A stretch of 64,000 bases of DNA, from contig JAFTUD010000015.1 of NCBI GenBank assembly GCA_017466455.1, forward strand, positions 32,058-96,057, in the 5' to 3' direction. The notes under the pieces are model-generated. The model was not told where the DNA came from, searched no databases, and saw only the letters and a program-made list of their open reading frames with translations. The stretch is from Clostridia bacterium (lineage in GTDB: Bacteria > Bacillota_A > Clostridia > Oscillospirales > CAG-272). Of the stretch, positions 45,992 to 54,400 are shown in pieces. Position 1 is the first letter of the stretch; every line of letters begins with the position of its first letter. Position numbers and translations under genes: made by a program.

Positions 45992-46025
45992 TTGCTTTAT
46001 GTCGAGAAATGATATATAATATCAT
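45992..46025 (+). promoter_or_regulatory. Promoter and XRE operator of the RM operon
   Basis: TTGCTT (45992-45997), 17 bp, TATAAT (46015-46020). An inverted repeat ATGATAT-ATA-ATATCAT (46009-46025) covers the -10 element, the place expected for a repressor or controller protein encoded by the first gene. Confidence 0.65.
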
Positions 46026-46054
46026 ATATAAAATAATCTTTTATGAGGTGGAAA

Positions 46055-46264
46055 ATGGCAGCAAGCTATAAGAAACTATTCAAACTACTAATCGATAGAG
46101 AGATGAAGAGCAAAGACCTTGCCGAAAAAGCAGGCATCAGCCCAGCAACTCTTGCAAAAATGAAAAAAGACGGCGCAACCGTCTCTAGCGACGTGCTCGT
46201 CAAAATCTGCACAGCGCTTGAATGCACGATGGATGATATCGTGGAAATAGTTTCGTTGGATTAA
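46055..46264 (+). CDS. Small XRE/Cro-type HTH regulator (controller-like)
   Basis: A 69-aa single-domain HTH protein (SKDLAEKAGISPATLAKMKKDG...LVKICTALECTMDDIVEIV), the size and form of Cro/C1 regulators and of restriction-modification controller proteins. The ATG at 46055 is used (GAGGTGG upstream). It begins the defence operon, 10 bp before the double methyltransferase, and a palindrome over the -10 element is a probable binding site. Role: timing expression of methylase and nuclease. Confidence 0.85.
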   Translation: MAASYKKLFKLLIDREMKSKDLAEKAGISPATLAKMKKDGATVSSDVLVKICTALECTMDDIVEIVSLD

Positions 46265-46274
46265 GGGGATAGAA

Positions 46275-48542
46275 ATGTCAAAATTAAGATTGGCCACGGT
46301 ATTTAGTGGTATAGGAGCAATTGAAAGCGCTCTTAAGTATTTGAATATAGATCACGAAATTGTCTTTGCTTGTGATAATGGAGAGCGTATTTTGTCGCAT
46401 TCAGACAAAGAAATGCAAGAGATGCTTGTTGGATTGTCTGAAAAAGAAAAACAAATTAAAGTTAAAAAGTTATATGAGCTAACAGGAAAGCCTAACTTGG
46501 TTAAAGAAACGTTCTTTGCAAATTATGACATTGATGAAGATAGATGGTATGAGGATATACGCTATCTCGATGCAAAATCATACAGGGGCAAGATAGATTT
46601 GTTCGTTGGAGGAAGTCCTTGTCAATCATTTTCTTACAATGGAAAACAAGCTGGATTAAACGATGTTAGAGGTACGTTGTTTTATGAGTATGCAAGAATA
46701 GTTAATGAATGCCTTCCCAAAGTCTTCATATACGAGAACGTTAGAGGAATGCTTACCCATGACGATAGAAATACTTGGAACGTTGTTAAGGGCGTATTTG
46801 AAAGCCTGAATTATAATATTTTCATAAAAAAAGATGAAAACGGCAATGAAAGCCCCATACTAAATGCGAAAAATTATGGTATCCCTCAAAGCAGAGATAG
46901 ACTCTTTATCGTAGGTTTTAGATCTGATTTAGGTATAAATGAGTTTGATTTTCCACCGGAAATAGAATTGGAAAGATATGTGCCGGATTTTCTCGACGAA
47001 GAGGTTCAGGCTAAATACTATCTTGGACAAAAAGGCTTTGAGTTTGTAACCACACATCCTAGCCGTGCACAGGTCGGTGAACCAATAATGCGATGCCAAA
47101 AAGCTAACCAACAATTTAATTGGAACGGGGACTTTATATTTGAACCCATAGATTTTGTAATACATCGTGAAGATGTCCTACAAAGAGCCTATGTGGGAGA
47201 ATGGAAAGGTCAAACAGGAGTGATAAGAAAATTCACGCCTCGCGAATGTTTGCGTTTGATGGGATTCCATGATGATTTCGTGATGCTGCATAAGGATGAG
47301 GTTATGTATAGACAAGCAGGAAATTCCATAGTAGTAAATGTGTTGATGGAATTGGTTAGATCAATTCGCAACACTCGAATATGGAATCCGAGACTCAAAC
47401 TAGCCACATTGTTTAGCGGTATTGGTGCTGTAGAACAAGCGCTAATTCGTATGCATAAAGACTATGACATAGTCTTCGCTTGTGATAATGGTGAAATTGA
47501 GATAGATGTTAATGAAGAAAAAATAAAGCAAGAAGTGTTTGCCATGGATTCAAAAGTTGCAAAGAAAACCTTTATTGATAATCTTTACTCGTCAAAATCA
47601 AGAAAGCAAAATTATGTTAAACAAAGTTATTTAGCCAATTATGATATCAATGAAGAAGACTTTCATTTGGATATTAGATTTTTAGATGGAAAAGATTATG
47701 AAGGACAAGTTGATCTCCTAGTTGGAGGTAGCCCGTGCCAATCTTTTTCAACAGTTGGGTTTCAAGGTGGTCTTGATGACACAAGAGGAACTTTGTTTTA
47801 CGAGTATGCAAGGATAATACAAGAAGTAAAACCAAAAGTTTTTATTTTCGAGAATGTTAGAGGATTAACCACCCATGATAATGGCAAAACATGGGCAAAA
47901 ATAAGAGACGTGTTTATGAACACCTTGCATTATAACATAACTGAACCACAAGTTCTTAATGCTTCTGACTATGGTATTCCTCAGACTAGAAGGCGTTTAT
48001 TTGTTATTGGAATAAGAGATGATATTGAGGTTGCTGATTTTGAATATCCTGTTCCATTAGGAACGGAAAATCTTAGATACTGCATGCAAGATTTTTTGGA
48101 AGATAACTGTGCGTATGACCCTCTAAACTACAATTTCTATTTTGATAACGAAGGTGAGTTGATTGTCAATAACGTAGTTGGTGTAGTGGATCCTAAATAT
48201 ACACTTACTCCCAAAGTGAGAGATTATGTTTTGGCTTCTGGAACCAAAGGATTTAAAACATCTACAAGCACCGACCTGCCCATTGCGCGAACATTACTTA
48301 AAACTATGACTCAGCATCATAGAGCAGGTGTAGATAATTATATCACAGTGGGACATGACGAGAATGGCGTGAAGACGGTTAGATCTTTAACCGAAAGAGA
48401 ATGCTTGCGTTTAATGGGATTCCCGGACTCTTTTAATATAGTTGTAACCAAATTCCAAATGCTCAGACAGACAGGAAACTCTATCGTTGTAGATGTTATG
48501 ATGGCTATATTAAATTCAATTTTCAATACGGGTGTTTTGTAA
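46275..48542 (+). CDS. Fused tandem C5-cytosine DNA methyltransferase (two complete Dcm domains)
   Basis: A 755-aa fusion of two full C5-MTases. Domain 1 (about 1-370): SGIGAIESAL, catalytic Cys116 in GGSPCQSFS, ENVRG at 154-158, QSRDR at 205-209, QAGNSIVV at 347-354. Domain 2 (about 374-755): SGIGAVEQAL, Cys488 in GGSPCQSFS, ENVRG at 526-530, QTRRR at 570-574, QTGNSIVV at 732-739. Both carry all catalytic motifs, but their target-recognition regions (about 218-320 and 580-705) differ. In known systems such pairs methylate the two strands of an asymmetric site. Followed 12 bp later by an HNH endonuclease. Confidence 0.92.
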   Translation: MSKLRLATVFSGIGAIESALKYLNIDHEIVFACDNGERILSHSDKEMQEMLVGLSEKEKQIKVKKLYELTGKPNLVKETFFANYDIDEDRWYEDIRYLDAKSYRGKIDLFVGGSPCQSFSYNGKQAGLNDVRGTLFYEYARIVNECLPKVFIYENVRGMLTHDDRNTWNVVKGVFESLNYNIFIKKDENGNESPILNAKNYGIPQSRDRLFIVGFRSDLGINEFDFPPEIELERYVPDFLDEEVQAKYYLGQKGFEFVTTHPSRAQVGEPIMRCQKANQQFNWNGDFIFEPIDFVIHREDVLQRAYVGEWKGQTGVIRKFTPRECLRLMGFHDDFVMLHKDEVMYRQAGNSIVVNVLMELVRSIRNTRIWNPRLKLATLFSGIGAVEQALIRMHKDYDIVFACDNGEIEIDVNEEKIKQEVFAMDSKVAKKTFIDNLYSSKSRKQNYVKQSYLANYDINEEDFHLDIRFLDGKDYEGQVDLLVGGSPCQSFSTVGFQGGLDDTRGTLFYEYARIIQEVKPKVFIFENVRGLTTHDNGKTWAKIRDVFMNTLHYNITEPQVLNASDYGIPQTRRRLFVIGIRDDIEVADFEYPVPLGTENLRYCMQDFLEDNCAYDPLNYNFYFDNEGELIVNNVVGVVDPKYTLTPKVRDYVLASGTKGFKTSTSTDLPIARTLLKTMTQHHRAGVDNYITVGHDENGVKTVRSLTERECLRLMGFPDSFNIVVTKFQMLRQTGNSIVVDVMMAILNSIFNTGVL

Positions 48543-48554
48543 AGGAGATATGCT

Positions 48555-49508
48555 ATGAAATTTAAGAGAATAGATGCATTTGAAATGAATTACGAAGAAT
48601 GTGCTTGTGCTTCTAAATACAAGTTGGATACCAGTGGAGTGGGAGAAAGAAGATTGTATGTAGGACATAATGAAGCAGAGTTAGATGAGTTCTTTGAACT
48701 TGATAAAATAACAAGCTTTATATTTCTAAAGAAAGATCTTCAAAATTATTTGATAGATGCAAAAGATGAATACCTAAATCCGGTTCAACAGTATAAAAAT
48801 GATATATCTAAATATTATGAAATAAATGTCGTTGACACAAATACCATAGATGAGGACATCATAAAGCTTCATTTTACGAAGAAATATGACTCTCAAAACA
48901 GGTATTATTTGAACTTGAAAGAAGATGGCTATAGTGCGAAGCGATATAATTATTTTCGAAATATTGCTTTGCCGAGAGTAACAAAGCTATCTTTTGTAAA
49001 GATCGAAAGCTTAAAGGATGGAAAGCGATATATCTATATCAAGCCCTTCTTCTATCTTGATGATGCGGAGAAAATTGAAAAGCAACTTGAATTTAAAATT
49101 TCAATCGGAGATACAGCTGCGCCAAAAACCTATAGAAAAAAGCAAGTTCAATATAGACAAGAACTATTGGATAGCATGCCACAGTGCTTGATTACTAATG
49201 TTACTGAGGATAGAATTCTCGAAGCATGTCACATAAAACCTTTTAGCAAATGTGATAACGAAGATGAGCAATATGATGTTGCTAATGGTTTGGTGTTTAC
49301 GCCCACTTATCATGTGCTTTTTGACTTAGGATTTATTTCATTTAAGGATAATGGAGCAATAATGATTTCTCCTTTTCTCTCTAATATGAATAAGAGCAGA
49401 CTGCAACTGATTGAAGACAAAAAATATAGAATCCCGTCCAAATGTGCTAAATATTTGGAATATCATAGGAAGAATATATTCAATCAGATTCCGGATTTGA
49501 ATATATAA
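48555..49508 (+). CDS. HNH_2-type restriction endonuclease
   Basis: A 317-aa protein with a C-terminal HNH_2 nuclease domain (about residues 205-275): EACHIKPFSKC, then DVANGLVFTPTYHVLFDLGFISF, giving the His...Asn...His metal-binding order. The N-terminal 200 residues are not recognised and may hold DNA recognition. Placement between two C5 methyltransferase genes marks it as the nuclease of a Type II restriction system. It overlaps the next gene by one base (TAATG). AAAGGAGAT precedes the ATG. Confidence 0.85.
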   Translation: MKFKRIDAFEMNYEECACASKYKLDTSGVGERRLYVGHNEAELDEFFELDKITSFIFLKKDLQNYLIDAKDEYLNPVQQYKNDISKYYEINVVDTNTIDEDIIKLHFTKKYDSQNRYYLNLKEDGYSAKRYNYFRNIALPRVTKLSFVKIESLKDGKRYIYIKPFFYLDDAEKIEKQLEFKISIGDTAAPKTYRKKQVQYRQELLDSMPQCLITNVTEDRILEACHIKPFSKCDNEDEQYDVANGLVFTPTYHVLFDLGFISFKDNGAIMISPFLSNMNKSRLQLIEDKKYRIPSKCAKYLEYHRKNIFNQIPDLNI

Positions 49509-50461
49509 TGGATAATTCAAGAGTATGTAGCCTGTTTAGCGGAATTGGCGGCATAGATTTGGCATTCAAACAAGTTGGATTTGAAATTGTTTGGGCTAAT
49601 GAATTTGACAGAGATGCCGCAAAAACATATCGTCATAATTTTGGAGGAGAACACCTGATTGAACGGGATATAAAGAGCGTTAAAACCGAGGACATCCCCG
49701 ATTTTGACGTACTTGTTGCGGGATTTCCATGCCAACCGTTCTCTATAGCAGGAAAACAAAAAGGATTTGATGATCCTCGTGGTAACTTGTTCTTTGAAAT
49801 TGCTCGAATAGTGAAAGACAAACAACCATCTATTATTTTTCTTGAAAATGTTGCAAATTTACTAGAACACGATGATGGAAAAACGTTTTTGACAATTTAT
49901 AATGCACTAGTTCCATACGGATATACTTTTAAATATCGTGTTATGGATGCAATAGAGTATAGCAATATACCACAGCGTAGAACCAGAATATACATAGTAG
50001 CATTTTTAGATTGGGAAAAATGCGACAGATTTGTTTTTCCTGAAAAGGTGAAGCTTGAAACAGAGCTAAATGACATTTTAATAAGAAATATTAGACACGA
50101 TTCGTGTTACTACTATAACGAAAGTAGTATTTATTATGAAGACCTTTTGAATATAGTAACTGATAAAAAAGCTATGTACAAAATATACGATTCTGGTGTT
50201 TCAAAAAAGGTACATTATATTTGTCCTACACTTACCGCAAATATGGGTACATTTCCTGATAGAGTACCTATAATTAAAGATGATTATGGCATAAGAAAAA
50301 TAACGCCATATGAATGTCTCGCACTACAAGGCTATCCAAAAGATTTTAAATTCCCTAAAATTCCCATGCCTAGTGCATACAAACAATGTGGAAACAGTGT
50401 AGTGGTGCCAGTAATTAGGCGAATTGCTGAAGAGATTAAAAAGGTTATGCAAAATGATTAA
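49508..50461 (+). CDS. C5-cytosine DNA methyltransferase (single domain)
   Basis: A 317-aa Dcm-like enzyme: SGIGGIDLAF (motif I), Cys75 in GFPCQPFS (motif IV), FLENVANL (motif VI), QRRTRIYIVAF (motif VIII), QCGNSVVVPV (motif X). It gives the operon a third cytosine methylase domain, closer to canonical M.HaeIII-like enzymes than the fused pair. It may protect the same site in a hemimethylated state or a second specificity. Confidence 0.93.
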   Translation: MDNSRVCSLFSGIGGIDLAFKQVGFEIVWANEFDRDAAKTYRHNFGGEHLIERDIKSVKTEDIPDFDVLVAGFPCQPFSIAGKQKGFDDPRGNLFFEIARIVKDKQPSIIFLENVANLLEHDDGKTFLTIYNALVPYGYTFKYRVMDAIEYSNIPQRRTRIYIVAFLDWEKCDRFVFPEKVKLETELNDILIRNIRHDSCYYYNESSIYYEDLLNIVTDKKAMYKIYDSGVSKKVHYICPTLTANMGTFPDRVPIIKDDYGIRKITPYECLALQGYPKDFKFPKIPMPSAYKQCGNSVVVPVIRRIAEEIKKVMQND

Positions 50462-50867
50462 AGAACTAATACACGATCCAATATTTTTGGCTCAAAAATC
50501 AGAAAATGCAACAATAGAGGATAAGCAAGTCGCAATTGACTTGCTTGACACTCTTGTTGCACATAAAGGTAGTTGCGTTGGAATGGCAGCCAACATGATA
50601 GGCGTTAAGAAGCGAATTATAGCCTTTGATAATAACGGCGAGTACATGGTTATGTACAACCCTGAAATCATCAAAAAGAGCGATCAATACGACGTAGAAG
50701 AGGGATGCCTATCCCTTCTCGGTGGACCACGCAAATGTAGAAGATATAAAACCATCAAGGTTCAATATCAAAACGAGCAATTCCAACAACGAATAAAAAC
50801 ATTCACCGGCTGGACAGCTCAAATAATTCAACATGAAATAGACCATTGCAATGGAATTTTAATTTAA
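50454..50867 (+). CDS. Peptide deformylase-like protein, motif-1 Gln replaced by Met
   Basis: A 137-aa small PDF-fold protein. Metal ligands are intact: Cys85 in EEGCLS and His127/His131 with Glu128 in QHEIDH. Motif 1 reads GMAANMIG (43-50) where peptide deformylases have G-L-A-A-x-Q-x-G, so the conserved Gln is Met48. That Gln stabilises the reaction intermediate, so classical deformylase activity is doubtful. It overlaps the third methyltransferase by 8 bp, i.e. it is translated as part of the defence operon and is not a free-standing housekeeping def gene next to fmt. Confidence 0.82.
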   Translation: MIKELIHDPIFLAQKSENATIEDKQVAIDLLDTLVAHKGSCVGMAANMIGVKKRIIAFDNNGEYMVMYNPEIIKKSDQYDVEEGCLSLLGGPRKCRRYKTIKVQYQNEQFQQRIKTFTGWTAQIIQHEIDHCNGILI

Positions 50868-50878
50868 AGGAGATTGTT

Positions 50879-51436
50879 ATGACAGAACTTGAAAAGATTG
50901 AATATACTAAGATGTTCATAGACAAATTAGCAAACGGGATCAATCCATTAGATGATACGCCCATCCCAGAAAACGATATAGCAAATAATGTTCGCTTATC
51001 ACGATGCTTTTTCTATGTATCTGATATTCTTCGTCAGACAATAGAAAATAAAGGTATAACTAAAAACAAAAGAAGTTCTAAAATACCCTTTTCTATCACC
51101 GAAGAACAAATCGCAAGATTTGAATATTCTAAAGAACCACTTTCTCTTAGTGAAATTTCAAAAAGAATTTTCGTGGCAGCAGAGAATGACAACATGGAAA
51201 AAATAACGTATAAACAAATACTTCAGTGGTTGATCGAAATAGGACTGTTGTATGTAAACGGCATAGATGGAGAAAAAACTGAAAAACTACCAACAGAACA
51301 AGGAAAGCAAGTAGGAATAGCAATTGAGAATAGAAGAGGACATCGAGGAGAATATAAGGTTATTACTTATAATATCGAGGCACAACGATTCATTATAGAT
51401 AACATCGGTGCAATAATAGCGACTATAAACAAATAA
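50879..51436 (+). CDS. Hypothetical protein coupled to exo-RecQ-UvrD
   Basis: A 185-aa soluble protein I do not recognise. It is mostly helical; the middle (LSLSEISKRIFVAAENDNMEKITYKQILQWLIEIGLL, described by position 96-132) has the look of a winged helix. The ATG at 50879 has AAAGGAGA upstream. It is 11 bp after the deformylase-like gene and 21 bp before the giant helicase, so it is likely a partner or specificity factor of that protein. Confidence 0.65.
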   Translation: MTELEKIEYTKMFIDKLANGINPLDDTPIPENDIANNVRLSRCFFYVSDILRQTIENKGITKNKRSSKIPFSITEEQIARFEYSKEPLSLSEISKRIFVAAENDNMEKITYKQILQWLIEIGLLYVNGIDGEKTEKLPTEQGKQVGIAIENRRGHRGEYKVITYNIEAQRFIIDNIGAIIATINK

Positions 51437-51457
51437 AATAATTAACGAGGAAATAAA

Positions 51458-54400
51458 ATGTCAAAAAGTGTAGTGTTTTTTGATCTTGAAATCGGAACAG
51501 AAGACAAAAAAATACATGATATAGGCGCGGTGCGTAGTGACAAGGGAAACTTGCACACGGCATCCGTGTCGGATTTTTGCGCCTTTGCGGCAGATGCGGA
51601 CTTTCTGTGCGGACATAATGTGGTGCATCACGATATGAAATATCTTGCTCCTGTTGTGGACGGCAGAGTGCCGAAGAAAATTATTGACACGTTATATTTA
51701 TCTCCACTGCTGTTTCCAAAAAGACCGTATCACAATTTACATAAAGATTACAAGCTTCAGGACGAAGCATTTAACAATCCTGTTCTTGATAGCGAAAAGG
51801 CAAAAGAGTTGCTTTTTGATGAAGTAAATGCGTTTTGGCAGCTTTCGATCGAGAAGAAAAAGATATTCTGCGGACTTCTTTATAGCTTTGAAGAATTTCA
51901 AGGTTTTTTTGACTACGTAGAATTCAAACCATATAAATACAATATGGTTCAAATGATAAAAGATGAATTCAATGGTAAGATTTGCGAGAACGCAAATATT
52001 GAAGTCCTTGTTCAACATTATCCTATAGAACTTGCGTACGCATTGGCTTTGATAGGATGCAAAGATTATCGTTCTACTACACCTCCTTGGTTATTATATA
52101 ATTTCCCTAAAATAGAAAATGTAATAAAATTTTTGTGCAATACACCATGTGAAGAAGGATGTGAGTATTGCAGAAATACGCTTGATGTGCGTAAAGGACT
52201 TAAAAAGATTTTTGGATTTGACAATTTCCGTACATATAATGGAGAGCCACTTCAAGAGATGGCAGCAAAGGCAGCAGTGGAAGGAAAATCTCTTCTTGCT
52301 GTATTTCCAACTGGCGGAGGAAAATCAATTACCTTCCAACTTCCGGCACTTATGGCCGGAAAAACAACACACGGCTTAACTGTTGTAATTTCTCCTTTGC
52401 AATCTTTGATGAAAGACCAAGTAGATAATTTGGCAGAAAAGGGCATAGAAGATGCGGTAACTGTTAATGGAATGCTCAATCCGATTGAACGTGCTGATGC
52501 TTTGGATCGTGTTTCAAGTGGAAAAGCGTCAATTTTATATATTTCTCCCGAACAATTACGTTCTAAAACCATAGAGCGACTTTTAATGTCTAGAAATATT
52601 GTACGCTTTGTAATAGATGAAGCGCACTGTTTCTCTGCATGGGGACAAGACTTTAGAGTAGACTATCTTTACATTGGAGATTTTATTCGCAAACTTCAAA
52701 AGCAGAAAAAAACTGATAAAAAGCCTATTCCTGTGTCGTGTTTTACAGCTACAGCAAAACAAAAAGTAATTACTGACATATGCGATTATTTCAAGAAAAA
52801 GCTTGATTTGGATCTTGAAATATTTGCTTCAACTGCTACAAGAGAGAATTTACATTATACTGTTTTGCATAAAGAAACAGATGAAGAAAAATACAATGCT
52901 CTCCGTGCGTTAATTGCGCAAAAGAATTGCCCAACAATTGTTTATGTTTCCAGAACAAAACGAACAATCGAGCTCGCAAACAAACTAACGAGCGACGGAT
53001 TCAAAGCACTTCCATATAACGGAAAGATGGAATCCAACGATAAGATTGTAAATCAAGAAGCCTTTATGAACAACGATGTCTCAATTATTGTTGCTACATC
53101 GGCTTTTGGTATGGGTGTTGATAAGAGTGATGTAAAATTAGTTGTTCATTATGATATTTCTGATTCGCTTGAAAACTATGTTCAAGAGGCGGGAAGAGCA
53201 GGGCGAGATCCTTCTTTACAAGCAGATTGTTACGTACTATTTAATGATAATGATTTGGATAAGCATTTTATTTTGCTTAATCAAACAAAGCTTAGCATAA
53301 GTGAAATTCAGCAAGTTTGGAAAGCAATTAAAGATTTAACCAAGAATAGACCTAATGTATGCTGTTCTGCTCTTGAAATAGCACGACAGGCAGGATGGGA
53401 TGATTCGGCAGGAGCAGAGATGGAAACGCGTGTAAGAACAGCTGTATCTGCTCTTGAAACAGCTGGATACATAGTTCGCGGAAGAAATGTTCCGAAGGTT
53501 TATGCAACAAGTATTCGTGCAAAGGATATGACCGAAGCATCATATCGTATTCGTAGTTCTGAATTATTCACGGAAGATCAAAAGAACACCGCCATTCGTA
53601 TTGTGAAATCATTAATTTCAAGCCGTAGCATATCAACCGCTGGCAATGCAGATGCGGAATCTCGCGTTGATTATCTTGCAGATATTCTTGGTATTGAAAA
53701 AGAAGCTGTTATTGAATCAATTAATCTTATGCGACAGGAAGGCTTGCTTGAAGACTATAGCGATATGTCTGCATATATATACGATTCAGATAGCCAACAT
53801 AAATCTACACTTGTTCTTGATAGATTTTCTAAACTTGAGAGATTCATTCTTTCAAAAATTACTGATGAAGGTGCATCGTTTGGATTTAAAGAATTAAACG
53901 AAGAGGCGCAAAATGAAGGAATCACAACATCTACTGTTAAAAACATTAGGACGCTCCTTCATTATTTAACAATCAAAAACTATATAACCAAAGAAGAGAA
54001 CAGAGACAGCTTTTCTGTAAATCTTGTTCCATCGCTTGATTTAAAACGACTTATAGATAAGTTTGAAAGAAGAATTGAAATATGTCGTTTTATTTTAGGA
54101 GAGCTTTATGCAAAAGCGGCTCTTGGTGGTGAAAATTCAGAAGAAAAGAAACCTGTTGAATTTTCGCTTGTTGGATTGTTTAAAGCATACCAAACAGTTC
54201 CTAAAATGGATATGAGCGATGTTCCGGTGGCACTTTCTGATGTAGAGGACGCACTAATATATCTTTCTAAAATTGGTGCATTGAAGCTTGAAGGTGGATT
54301 TCTTGTCCTTTACAATGGAATGGAAATTAAACGCATAGTTAAAGACAATCGTATAAAGTATAAAGTTGATGATTATCGTTTGCTTGATGAATTCTACAAG

